In this document: positions 35,913 through 47,820 of the stretch, piece by piece | Layout: every line of letters starts with the position of its first letter | How positions within the stretch are numbered: position 1 is the first letter of the stretch | Assembly: GCA_907165065.1 (NCBI GenBank) | Contig: OU015523.1 | Location: 23,773,834-23,837,833 of the forward strand | Direction of reading: 5' to 3' | DNA length: 64,000 nucleotides | Source: Caprimulgus europaeus | Lineage: Eukaryota > Chordata > Aves > Caprimulgiformes > Caprimulgidae | Program-made: the position numbers and the translations under genes | Notes under the pieces: model-generated | What the model saw: the letters and a program-made list of their open reading frames with translations, nothing else | Database searches by the model: none | What the model was told of the DNA's origin: nothing

Positions 35913-38297
35913 TACATATTGTGTTTCGTAAAAAAAAGGAGAAGGAAAAAAATGGAGCAGGAAGGCACAAGGAAAAGCTGGATAGAGAGCTTCTGGATAG
36001 AGAGTTGTTCCATAAGAAATAAGTTTTGTGTAATTTTTTTCTTCTTTCTTTTTCCAGTCAGAAAATAATTTCTTCTTCAGTGATCCAGCATTAACCCATG
36101 TCAGGGTCTGCTCACTTGCTGAGTGATTTTCTGTGTTAGCTGAGAGGATGATTAGGTGCCATAGCCAATAGATTCATCCCTTTTTGTATGATTAAAAGAA
36201 CTCTAGATACAGAGCAGGTGTGTCCTTTGGTTTAGTTGGAAGCACAACTGATGATCTCCAGCTCTGTCTGAACCCATTGGCTACAAGGTAAACAACAGGA
36301 ATCCCTCTTCTCTTCCATTTCTTCAACACAGCTGCTGCAGGAGCTCTGGAAAGTACCAAGGTAAGCTCTTTGCACTTGCTTATATTGCAGGGAAGGTGGT
36401 TGTTAATAGCTTCACTCCATCCTGTGATACCACCTCTGAGCAGGAAAGAGCCAGCCTCCAAAAAGCAGCCTCTTCAGTCTCTGCACTGCTCAAAATAGTA
36501 TGGGCTGAAAAGGAAACAGCCGCTTCCCAACATGCTATGCATTTAAGATGCCTGTTCCTCCTTACACTGGCTATATTTATAGCTGGAGTGCTGTGAACCC
36601 CTTTCCCAAATGTTTGTTCCTATTGTCTCAAGGCAAGGCTTTTCTCCGTCTGCGTTTGTGATTTCAGCCGCTGAAAGGTCACCTAAATGTACAGGGTAGA
36701 GAGGTCTGGTTTGTGCCCTAAACCAGACGACCAAGTTGCTGGTGTGTGCTGATACAATCCCACCCAAGTCAATCCAGATACAGCGAATTCTCTGTGTGTG
36801 TGTGTGGATGTACCTACACGTGTGTATGTGTACATATGCACAACTATATAGCTTTTTCGTTTGCCCTCACTTAAGAGTCCTGATCAGAAGTCACACCACA
36901 GAAGTCATACAGCAGCAATTTGGCACAGTCTGAGTTTACTGGCTACTAATGAACTCTTTTAAATTTAATCTGCAACATGAAAAAGATTAAATGAAAATGT
37001 GTGTCGGTACCGTAGTTTAATGATGAAGTTTTCCTTTCTAGGTTTGGTTTAAGATAATTCTAGAATATTTGATATATAATCTGAAGTTCATTGCAAATGA
37101 GTCTTCCATTCCATTTCCCAAATGACATATTCAAATATCACAGAAATAATAAAAAAAAATGCAGAAAGCATCTTTCTTGTGTCTTACGCTCCCACTCCAT
37201 TTTTTTCTCAAATAGGATAATTTAGCCAATGGTAGTTTCCAGAAAGAAAAATACGGGAGTGAAGTGTATGTTTTAAGAGAAAAGTATGTAAGTAACCCTA
37301 AGCCAGGTTTCTCCAGCTAAGTTCTCCATCAAATTGTAAAATACATAAACTCATCTTTTAATTTCAAGAGTATCCTGAAACATTTTCAATTCATTTATAA
37401 AGTAGCCATAAACATATATACAGGCTGGCTACTCTTAGACTTTAGTGACTAATTTCTAATTAATAATTAATTTGTTGAATGATTTCTTTTTTTTTTAATT
37501 GATCAAGGGTGCAATATAAAATAACATCTATTTTTTGTTCATAACCATAGATCAATCGTTTGTGCTAATACACCTTGTTCTGTAATGAACTGTTTGCCAT
37601 CAACTTACAGGTATTTTATAATACAGGGTTGGATAGTACAAACAAAATATACGTTTAAAGCTTAGAATACACCAATTTTTTTTCTTTTTTAACCAGTAGG
37701 CATTTTGCAAAACATAATCTAAAATAATAATAAGAAAAAATGAATCTGAAGGCTCTTTTGTAACTATTTGTTTTTTCTTCCTTTCAAGATAACAAAAAGT
37801 AGTTTTTATTATTTTTACTTACTGTAATTAGAAATAGTAGCTTTTCAGAGACAAAAGTACAACAACACAGGACATTATTTTCAATATATCTTTACAAATG
37901 TTTTTTTTATTTAAAAATCAGCTTCATTTTAACTGCTGGTTTTCTTATTAGGTTGCTAAATTGCCACAAATATTTGTTATGTGAGGTTTTTTTTTTAATT
38001 TCAAAATTTTTTAAAATGCAACAGCTGCTGCTACCTCCACCAATTATCATGTAACACTTCTCCTATATCCTAAATTCCTGAATCCTGTTACATATTTTCT
38101 CATATATGTCACAGACATGCAGTACTTTTTTCCCCTAAAATGTGAATGATGATGTTCTTCAATGGAATAGCTGTAGCTTGGTCTTATTTGTCAACCTTTA
38201 ACATATATAATTCAAAACTCACCTTTTATTCCCAGACATTTGCAGATTTTTTTACTGTTTCAAGCTGCAGAGAGATGCAGTGGAATTTATCAATAGC
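35913..38297. other. AT-rich spacer, no gene seen
   Basis: Contains a short (TG)n tract at 36793-36806 and several A/T runs. Open frames are short and without motifs. I recognise no repeat family here. Confidence 0.6.
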
Positions 38298-39446
38298 TGT
38301 GGTGGGTTGACCCTGGCTAGAGGCCGGATGCCCACCAAAGCCCACTCTATCACTCCCCCTCCTCAAATGGGCAGGGGGAGAAAATTATAACGAAAAGCTC
38401 GTGGGTGGAGATAAGGACAGAGAGAGATCACTCACCAATTACTGGCACGGGCAAAACAGACTCGACTTGGGGGAAAAAACAAATTTACTTTATTACAAAT
38501 CAAAATTAGAGGAGAATGAGAAGTAAAACCAAATCTTAAAACACCTCCCCCATCCCTCCCTTCTTCCCGGGCTTAATCTCTTTCCCGATTTTCCACCTCC
38601 TCCCCCCAGCAGCACAGGGGGACAGGGAATGGGATTAGGGTCAGTTCATCACACGGTGTTTCTGCCGCTGCTTCCTCCTCAGGGGGAGGTCTCCTTCCCC
38701 CGCACCAGCGTGGGGTCCCTCTCACGGGAGACAGTCCTCCACCAACTGCTCCAACGTGAGTCCTTCCCATGACTGACAGCTCTTCACGAGCTGCTCCAGT
38801 CTGGGTCCATTCCATGGGGTGCAGTCCTTCAGGAAGGGACTGCTCCAGCGCGGGTCCCCCACGGGGTCACAAGTCCTGCCAGCAAACCTGCTCTGGCGTG
38901 GGCTCCTCTCTCCACGGGCTACAGGTCCTGACAGGAACCTGCTCCAGCGTGGGCTTCCCACGGGGTCACAGCCTCCTTCGGCATCCACCTGCTCTGGCGT
39001 GGGATCCTCCACGGGCTACAGGTGGTCATCTGCACCACCATGGACCTCCAGGGGCTGCAGAGGGACAGCCTGCTTCACCCTGGTCTTTCACCACAGGCTG
39101 CGGGGGGAATCTCTGCTCCGGCGCCAGAGCCCATCCTCCCCCTCCTTCTTCACTGACCTTGGTGTCTGCGAAGTTGTTTTCTCTTACATCTTCTCTCTCC
39201 TCTCTCCAGCTGCAAAGTGTGCACCTTTTTTTTTTCTCCCTTCCTTTTTTTTTCTTAATTATGTTATCACAGAGGCGTTACTGATTGGCTCGGCCTTGGC
39301 CAGCGGCGGGTCCCTTCTTGTAGCCGGCTGGCATTGGCTGTGTCGGGTTGGACATGGGGGAAGCTTCTGGCAGCTTCTCTCACAGAAGCCACCCCATGTC
39401 CCCTCCCCCACTGCTACCAAAAACCTTGCCACGCAAACCCAATACA
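38298..39446 (-). mobile_element. Solo LTR, 1149 bp, with 5-bp target duplication
   Basis: The element starts TGTGGTGGGTTGACCCTGGC and ends AAACCCAATACA. It is flanked by exact ATAGC copies at 38293-38297 and 39447-39451. AATAAA on the minus strand (complement of 38489-38494) suggests minus orientation with a long GC-rich U3 on the right. The sequence is familiar to me as a widespread LTR family of neoavian birds. Open frames inside it (38819-39478 plus, 38769-39284 plus) are by-products of GC-rich tandem repeats and not genes. Confidence 0.9.
38735..39010. repeat. Degenerate tandem repeats inside the solo LTR
   Basis: At least six copies of a CTGCTCCAGCGTGGGTCC-like motif recur about every 45-55 bp (near 38740, 38790, 38838, 38888, 38938 and 38988), alternating with CACGGGGTCACA-type segments. 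This looks like U3 enhancer-type repetition. Confidence 0.8.
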
Positions 39447-39451
39447 ATAGC

Positions 39452-42400
39452 ATATTGGTATCATCCCTCCCTCCCTGAGTAATTCACCTCTGCCTTTTTA
39501 GGAGCTGTGCATATGCTCACTGTTTGACTATAAGGATTAAATCTAAAAAAGTGATCACATTGTCACTGAAATCAGGAATAAACCTCTTACCATCAATGTA
39601 GCATTAAAAGGCAGGCACTCCTTATTGCGACGAAGGATGCATGTGGGATCATTCCACCTATTATGTATGCCCTATAGCATGCGAAGCAAAGTTTATATTA
39701 CACAAGAACATATATATTTGTTATATTTCCTGGAATAATAATGCATATTCAAAGCAATTCTCAGAAATCACTAACACAAAACTCCACCTCACCGCATGTG
39801 CTCATTAAGCCTTGAAATGAGTAAGAGGGTTACTTTTGTGGCTGTCACGGACCACCAACCTAAAAGAAAGACCCTCTAATGATGTTGTCTCAAGGACTTG
39901 GCTCAGCAAGTTCACCTGTCACATCACACTGATCAGTAAAATAGAGTCTTGAAGCTTCTATAAACATTAAGGTAATATTATTCTTAATTCTAATACTAAA
40001 TTAATGATTAGAACAGGCCTGAGACTTTACAGGGGTGGTTTAGCAGCTTCAACAATTTTATCTTGATTACTAATTTTATATATTATTTTATTCTATTTTA
40101 AGTCTAAAATTTAAACTTCCACCGTAACAACATATATACACAGGTGCTTAGACCAAAGAAGTATAGACAAGAATATTTCAGTGATAACATACTTTCATGG
40201 TTTTCAACGTCTCAACTTTCCATATGGCCACAGCGACCAGAATAACTATGAAAAATTACTCTCAATGATGGTTGTTTTACTGAGTCAATAGCCTTATAAA
40301 TACCTATGATTTTCCTGTAGTATTTAATTAATATAGTGACAGAGATAGTTTACTCACTTTTTATACACAAGTTGCTGTTGTTATTCTATGCTATAGTTTT
40401 TATTTTCTGCTTTTATCTTCTCTTTTTCTTTCCTCAACCTGTATCTTACTTCAACTAACCAATTTATTTTTCATCTTAAATCTTACTCCAAGTCTGTCAT
40501 GTGAACAACTGGAGCCAAATTACAGCTGGAGCTTCTGTTTTTATTTTGTAATTAAAAGTAATATACTACTGAAATATCTACTGTTCACTTGTACGTTTTT
40601 CACGTGTTCAGACAAAAATGTGGGTACAATGTTATTTTGACAGTGACATTTTTTATCCCTTTTCTGTATTTTTAATCTTTTTCATTTATAACTGTCTACA
40701 AGTTGAGGCATAAATTCCAAGCTGATGAAAAATTATAGCTGTCAGTAGTCACTGGTATGAATAAGTAAAACCGATTTTGGACTTTTGGACTTTTTGGACA
40801 GGATTCAGCTTTCCTTTTCAACAAAAACTGAGATACATATTAGTTTAGAAGAGTTCTTGTCTTCCTTCTGGTGCTTATGATGATAATTTCAAACTCATTG
40901 TTTCTTGAATTCAGTATTTAGAGTTTAAGTCTGCAAATGAGAAACATTTTGATGCCACAGTCAAAAATTAATAAATTTTACTATTGTCATAGGTTCATGC
41001 TCATGGAGGTTCATGGAGGTTAGATAAGCTATATTACAGGACCCTATTGTAGTATATACTGTACATATATGCCTCAAAAAAAAGTCCACTTTTTAAGAGC
41101 TTGGTCAGTTTTTGACAAGGTATAGTTGTGCATTTTATTTCTTTTTCTTAATCCATACAGTATTATTCACTAGGATTAAAGTTCAAAAATCTGTGAACTC
41201 TCTACTTTTTACATCTTAAAATAAAAATGGTTTTAGTTAGGAATTTATTGGAATGAATGAAAAAGGAATTAATGCCATCTTTTTTTCCCTAAGGAAGCTG
41301 TTGATATAAATCCTGATATTAATGAGGTATGGCATCCCAGCAGGAATTGTATTAGATATTATGGTAAGTCCACCGTACAACATAAGAAGTCTTATTGTTG
41401 TCATGTTAAATCTTCATAAATACATATAGTTAAGTTGTCTCACTGCAGTAAATACATTTCATCAGACCTAGCATGAAGAAGGCATGTTTCTCCTCTGAAC
41501 ATTTGCATCTTAAATATCTAATCTGTGTAAATTTCTGCTTATGTAACTTTAAAAAAATGTTCTCATTTTCAAATTGCATTTTCAGTAATTGGTTTTGTAA
41601 CATATAAATGAAAAATAAAAAAAAATTACTCCTGCAGATCACATGCTGCTCAGCAGTCTTAACAAGGTAGGTATAGAAGGATATTTTGCAGAATGAAGAG
41701 CTGCTCCGTAACTAACATGCCCCAGAGACCTTTCCAGCCTTTGATGTTGTTTACTTTGAAACTAGCTAGTTAGTATTCCTTTATCTCAAATGTGTCAGTT
41801 TCTCTGAAAAAGATAAATGTACTCTCAGTTTATTGTATTAAAAATTATTATATTATTACTTCCAGTGACTGCTAGCTTAAATTTGTTGAAGCAAGTTCTA
41901 CTGGCCTTAAGTCCGGTTTGAGAGATTGTCTCCGCTTAGGAAATTGCTCAAGCCACTATTGAGAAAGACACCTAAAATATGACTTAAGAATACTCTTGTG
42001 CCCTTTCCCATGTTGGAATGTTTCTATGTTACCTAATAAACAGGTAATTGACAGAATATCTTGTATAAACCTATTGGAAACTTGAGCTTATATGCAGTGA
42101 CAACAATGATATATTTTTGTCTGGTGTCCAGTAGGAGTTGAGCAAAGAAAGCAGGAGGAAGTTTGGATGTCCAGAAGCCTGTTGATCACTCCTTGTCCCC
42201 ATATAGTGAAACTAAAATTAAGACATTTCAAGTGAGCAAGCATTTTAAAACTTTGATCATCAGGGCCATGATAAATACTTAGTGAAATGCATTTTTCTCC
42301 CTGTATACACTACGTTAATTAAAAAAAAAATATATATATTTTTGTATAGTGCTGCAGTTCTTTAAAGTTTTGATAACTTTGAGCTGACTTTCATCCCTGT

Positions 42401-42670
42401 TCAGGTTAGTCATGGTAATAACATTTTATGGTCTTTCCAAGTTTTCATTTTCACCTGTTTTATGAACACCTTCATAACAACATAAAGGGCTCATCTTTTA
42501 TGCCAAAATGTTAATCAAATACCTCTTCTATCACTAATAAAAAAATGTAACCTTTTGTGGGCAGCACTATTGAAAATTGGCTATAAAACAAGGGTCATGA
42601 GAAAATCTAGTTAAGTTAGAATATAAGGAAAAACAGGATTTCTGGATGTCTGTGTTCTTAAAGTCAGGAC
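39452..42670. other. AT-rich spacer, no gene seen
   Basis: There are only short open frames without motifs. Minor low-complexity tracts occur near 41090 and 42319-42343 (A run followed by alternating TA). I recognise no repeat family or RNA gene. Confidence 0.6.
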
Positions 42671-43015
42671 TGTAGTCCCCTTTCGGCTGTGTGCTAAAAT
42701 AGATAAGCTGAGAGAAAGGAATGTGAAGGACTTGTGAAAGTAATAAACATCAATCAAAGAAGATGGATCCCGGCTGGGAAGAGCTGGAAGTTATGCCGAG
42801 GAAGTGAACCTGAACTGAGATAAGAGTAAACCACTGAGACTGAGAGGTCATGTGTGATTAGTGCTGGAAGCCAATGGTAATTAGCTTCGTAGTGTGTGAA
42901 TACGTATGCGGAAGTTAAAAGTGTATAAAACACGCAGCGTTCTGATAATAAGAGAGAGACTTGCCAAACATTATAGAATGGGCTTTTCTCCTGTCGCCTC
43001 TGACAACCTTTTTTC
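42671..43015 (+). mobile_element. LTR-like fragment, boundaries uncertain
   Basis: The plus strand begins TGTAGTCCCC and contains ATAGATAAGCTGAG, a TATA box (TATAAAA at 42924-42930) and, about 15 bp further, AATAAG, then a pyrimidine-rich stretch. This layout fits a retroviral LTR of class II type. I found no target duplication and cannot fix the right end. Confidence 0.4.
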
Positions 43016-43139
43016 CCTTTAACTGAGACTTCTGTGTATATCTGTCTATATACTACACATTTCCTGATGAGACTATTGGGAAAAAGGATAATTAAGCTTG
43101 CAAATCCTTCTGCTAACTTGTTAATTTTATATTTCAAAG

Positions 43140-43400
43140 AATATGAAATCCATGCAGCAAAGCACTTAGCATATGAGTATAAGCATGTACTTATGTTCCT
43201 TTTTATTCAGCACAGTACTAAAATAATGAGTTTAAAGTTAAATATATATTTAAGAGCTTACATAAGTGCTTAATCACTGTTCCCATTAGGGATACTATTT
43301 TGACAAGCAGGCTCTAAATGATTAAACACCTTGCTGACTAAGACTCTAGTCTTAAGCATCTGCCTAATTTAAGCAGTAAATCCTATTGAAGCCCAAGCAC
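43140..43400. repeat. Diverged ancient palindromic repeat(s)
   Basis: Blocks such as GCAAAGCACTTAGCATATGA, GCATGTACTTA, ACATAAGTGCTTAA and TCTTAAGCATCTGCCTAA with ATCCTATTGAAGCC recur here. They recall the same archosaur/turtle repeat type suggested for 22603-22735. Divergence is high, so the call is tentative. Confidence 0.4.
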
Positions 43401-43760
43401 CCGTTGCCCAGCCTGTCTGAGCTACAGCTGTGGGTGTGCTGCCGGGAGGGGGCTGACAGCCCCAGGCAGTGTCTGATGAACAAATGGCTCCTGGGGGTAC
43501 TGAGGGGCTGCAGGGAAGTTTTCCCCCCTTCCCTGGGAGCAAGGGAAAGGGAGCAGGACATAGAATGCACAAATGTATGCATAGAAATTCAAGTGGACCC
43601 TGCCACTGAAAATGAAGGCATTCTACCACCAGCATCACACCCCTCCCAGCAAGAGATGAGGACTTCAGTGAGTGTCTGTGGCACCCTCCATCTCTCTGCT
43701 TGGGGAATACTGAAACTGTTGATTCTCAGACCCAGATGGGCTTCAGGAGCATGGGTATAG
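43385..43760. other. Short GC-rich patch without recognisable gene
   Basis: Composition rises sharply against the AT-rich surroundings. Overlapping open frames on both strands (43386-43760 plus, 43369-43638 minus) share the same DNA and carry no family motif, so I do not call a gene. Confidence 0.45.
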
Positions 43761-46004
43761 CATAGAAAGGAAGGACTAGATAGATTATTTATACAATAGA
43801 TAGAAATAAATATATGTATAAAAATTATAATCTTTCTGACTTTTCTGATTAAATATTTTGCACTAATAGAATGCCAAAACATTAACTAGACTGGTAATAA
43901 ATTCTCAGCTCCACATAAATGGTGTGCTCATTTTTACCCATAATGCAATTTTGAGTGTAATATTCCCCCGAACAAGTGTTCAAAAAGCAAGTTTAGATTT
44001 TTGCAGCCATGTATGAAAATCATTGCCTGATTTGGGGTGTTTTTGGCATTTAGCCTTCACTTTATTTGGTAAAGAGGAGTAGGCATCACCTTAAAACTCT
44101 CGGGACTCTAACTGTCATCTGGAATAGCAATTCCTGTTGATATTTTTTGTCTATTTAGAATTCCTAGGGAACTTAAGATGTAATTAAAAGATACATGGTT
44201 TTGGCAACTATTGCTCTTGTTCTGTTCTGAGAATGATATTAACTGCTGCTGTGTTGAGTTTTTTGTTTTGTTTTGTGGGATTTATGGTGGTTTTGTTGTT
44301 TTTTAATTTTAAAAAAGACACAAATGGTTTTGAGAGTAGATATGGTATCATTTGTCTTTGTAAAATAAGTGTGAGTGCTATTCATTCACTCCATGTTCTG
44401 GTTTGAGAGTTTTCAATGATTTTACACATCCTCTTGTCTCATACCAACACAGGAAATAGTGTCTGTTGGTCATGGAGATTATTTTAACCTAAATCTTTTA
44501 AATGATCTAGTCAATAGCTCAGCCCCAGAAGGATCTGGGTGTGTCAGGAGCTTTCTGTATAATAATGAAGAAAGAGCTTATGGTCTTTTCTGGACTGTAT
44601 ATTTTTTACTCTTGTAATATGGAAATTCTAAAAAACTTTAAAAACTATCTCTTAGGATTTCTTTTGTTCCGTCAAGAGAAGCAAAGTTCTCTCATTTTCT
44701 AGACTCAGTTGCTTTGAAAGATATCACCTTTTATCCAGTTTTCCTGCCTCAGTATGTAATGCTTAATTGAACACCTAGAGGGACAGCACGTCCTTCCTCT
44801 CAGGTTCAGGTCAAGGACTAATCTTAGCTTTCTCCCAACAAAAAAACTTGAGTTTCAAATATGTACATATGTGCATGAGTTCTCCCTCATTTCCCTGACT
44901 GTTGATTGTTTCTGTGTTTTAGTTTTAATTAATTCCATGTTTCCCATCAGGTAAATCTAAAAGAGTAGGTCTGTTTCTGTTTAAAGTTCTATATGGGTAT
45001 TAAGAGAGGGGAGGGAAAACATGCAAACAAACAAAAAGCACAGAATAAAAAAAAAATGAGGAACAGTGAGCAAAGAATACACTAGTAAAAGCTTATTTGT
45101 GTGTGCTCCCAATAGGGCTTTTGATGTAACAGAAATATCATCCAAACCTTTCACACCTGTAAAACTTTCTCACATAAACTTGTTTTGGAATTTTATCATC
45201 GCCTAATATTTTACCTTTTCAGTTTATATATGCTACTAAACTGTGGCACTGGTTTAGTATTTGTTTCTTTTTTGGCATGACAGAGTACAGGTGGAAGGTG
45301 AGAGAAAATAATTGGTTCCAAAGTAGAGATTTCGAGTTTTTTTCTGTCATAATTGCTATTACAAGAAGCTCAAGGCTAACTGCAATTAGGCAAAAATAAG
45401 ACTAAAAATACCACCAAACTGTCAGGTCAAATGTAAACATACTAATTCAATAGTTACCTATTGGTTTGCCTTCCTTCAAAAACTGAAATTCAGACATGTT
45501 GATATGCTTCTTCCCACCTTGTAACCTGTTCTGTGGGAAAAAGAAAACAAAACTTCCTGAACTCAGCTCTTATTGGAGGCTTGCATTTTGATGTCTCATC
45601 CTGCCCTTTGTTTCCTTTGTGTCCCATGAAATCAAATATTATTTCCCAATTATGACAGAAAGAGAACAGCTGAGCTACTGTAGGCTTTTTCTCTTGTTGG
45701 ATTTAGTAAACAAGGTACTCAATTATTGTAGCAGATGTCTCTGATTTGAGTTTTTTACCTCTTTCCAAGGAGTAAATGCTAGGGATGATCAAAACCTGGA
45801 GATGAGCCTGCAAATACCAGGAATGATGCATTATAATGGCCAGCAGCCCTAGGAATTCAGACATTATTCACAGCAGCCTACTTCGCTGATCAAACATGCT
45901 GATCACATGTTCTTTTTTTTTTTTAGCATATACTGCCATTCTCCCTCCTGGTCTGCTGATCTCCCTTGTCCAGAAATCGATTCATGAGGGTGTTCCCTGA
46001 ACCT
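43761..46004. other. AT-rich spacer, no gene seen
   Basis: No supported gene or repeat family is visible. A T run lies at 45912-45923, shortly before the CR1 copy. Confidence 0.55.
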
Positions 46005-46660
46005 TCATGGTCTTTGTCAGCGACACAGACAGTGGGACTGAGTGCACTCTCAGTAAATTTGTGGATGACACCAAACTGAGTGGTATAGTTGATGATCTAG
46101 AGGGAAGGGATGTCATTCAGAGGGACCTTAACAGACTTAAGGAGTGGGACCATGAAAACCTCATGAGGTTCAAGAAGGCCATATGAAAGGTCCTGCACCT
46201 GGGTCAGAGCAATCCCCAGTATCAATACAGACTAGGAGATGGGTGGATTGAGATCAGCCTTGTGGAGAAGGACATGGAGATACTGGTGAACAAAAAAATT
46301 GGGCATGAGCCAGCAATATGTGCTTGCAGCTCAGAAAGCCAACTATATCCTGGTCTGAATCAAAAGAAGCGGGAAGCGAATCTCCCCACTACTCTCATGA
46401 GATCATACTTGTAGTATTGCATCCAGCTCTGGGGGCCCCAACACAAGAACAATATGGACTTGCTAGATCAGGTCCAGAGGAGGGCCACAAAGATGTTCGG
46501 GGGCAGGAGCTACAAAGCCAGGCTGACACAGTTGGGACTATTTAGTCTAGGGAAGAGAAGGCTCCAGGGAGACCTTATAGCAACCTTACAGTATTTAAAG
46601 AGGGCCTACAAAAAAAAATGAGAAGGTACTCTTTACCAGTAAGTGTAGTGGTGCTGATAA

Positions 46661-47192
46661 GCAAACATATAAAATGTAGTTAGATTTCACTAAATGAGTT
46701 TAGTTCATTTTGTCTGTGTTAGGTGGGAAACAATAACTAAAAAGCTATTCTACACTATCAGAAAAATCCTTGCGACTCCTGGTATGAGAGCTCTTTGGAG
46801 CAAGCTAAGAAGGAACTTGTATGCAACACCTGCAGTCCGAAGCAAGAAAGCCGGCTTTGTTTCATCTAGCAGTTTGGAAAGAATTCAAGGGACTACTGAG
46901 CATGTTCAAGGAGAAAAGATTAAAAGTCTATAGTGATGAAGGGTGCTAACAAACACCACCAGGAGGCAGTGCGCAAGAGGGAACGGGAGTGAACTTATGC
47001 TAAAAATTTCTTGGAACTAATTAGCCTAACCGAACCTAGATTTAATGAATATGTATGTATGTGTACTTTAAATAATGCCTTTGCAAAGGACTTGGGGTGC
47101 GCGGGGCTTTTGGAATGATACACCCTGTCTCCCACTGGTGAATAAAACATACCTGCTTTATGACTCTACTAGTTGTAAGGTTTTATTCCACA
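46661..47192 (+). mobile_element. LTR-like insertion 1 within CR1
   Basis: The 532-bp block interrupts CR1 and is bounded by GATAA at 46656-46660 and GATAA at 47193-47197, a 5-bp target duplication. It ends TTATTCCACA and has an AATAAA at 47141-47146, placing a short R/U5 before the end, as in a plus-oriented solo LTR. The left end begins GCAAAC rather than TG, which may be decay. An open frame at 46694-46933 has no motif. Confidence 0.65.
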
Positions 47193-47415
47193 GATAAATA
47201 GGACTTTTTTTAATATATAAGAGGGTAGATTTAGCTTAGCTTTTAGGATGAAATACTTTCCTGTGAGGGTGGTGAGACACTGGAACAGTTTGCCCAAGGA
47301 AGTTGTGGATCTCCCCTCCCTGGAAGTGTTCAAGGCCAGGTTGGATGAGGCTTTGGGCAATCTGTCCCTGCTTATGGCAGGGGAGTTGGAACTAGAAGAA
47401 CTTTAAGGTTTCTTC

Positions 47416-47788
47416 TGCAAGGGATGAAGAAATGACCAACATTGAAATGTCTTCAGGCATCAGGCATCAGCACTTTATTGAAGCTTTGTACTGCTTATAT
47501 ATCCTTTTTTCCTCCTCCACGCCCCAAGCACGTGGCACTCTTTCACTTTTGATTCATTACCCCTTGTTGCGTATGCACCTTAACAATTGACGTGATTGGA
47601 TAAGTCCACCTGTTCATGAGCCATTCTTTTACTTCTGACTGGTTACTAATTACAGCTCACAAACCATCCTTATCTTGTATCATACAGATTCTTTCTTGTT
47701 TTGCCCACTTTGTTTTACTTTTCACTCAAGGTCAGGAATTCGCTGCTCAAGGCAGCTGCCTGCAGCTTCGGCTCTTAAAGCACCAACA
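47416..47788 (-). mobile_element. Solo LTR, ERVK-type, insertion 2 within CR1
   Basis: The 373-bp block starts TGCAAGGG and ends CACCAACA. It is flanked by exact TTCTTC copies at 47410-47415 and 47789-47794. The 6-bp duplication, TG...CA ends and small size fit class II (ERVK-like) LTRs. On the minus strand a TATATA box (plus 47496-47501) precedes AATAAA (complement of 47474-47479). CR1 sequence is continuous once the block and one TTCTTC are removed. Confidence 0.9.
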
Positions 47789-47820
47789 TTCTTCCAATCC
47801 AAGTCATTCTGATTTTTATG

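Larger units (their letters stand above)
46005..47820 (+). mobile_element. CR1 LINE split by two later insertions
   Basis: Plus-strand CR1 ORF2 begins with DTDSGTECTLSKFVDDTKLS near 46025-46080 (the RT active-site region reads FVDD). It continues through RDLNRLKEWDHENLMRFKKA and, further on, GLGKRRLQGDLIATLQYLKR-like sequence to about 46660. The homology resumes at about 47198 (AGAGGGTAGATTTAG, then RHWNSLPKEVVD-like sequence to 47409) and again at 47795-47820 (CAATCCAAGTCATTCTGATT), the very end of CR1. The gaps are two LTR-type insertions, annotated separately. The copy is 5'-truncated and dead. Confidence 0.92.

Noticed and set aside
36330..36361. Possible tiny exon (CTGCTGCAGGAGCTCTGGAA) between AG and GTAAGC
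   Set aside because: The splice-like signals are isolated, no neighbouring exons were found and no protein family is suggested.
38769..39478. Long plus-strand open frames of 171 and 219 codons
   Set aside because: They lie in the GC-rich tandem repeats of a solo LTR bounded by target duplications, and have no protein motif.
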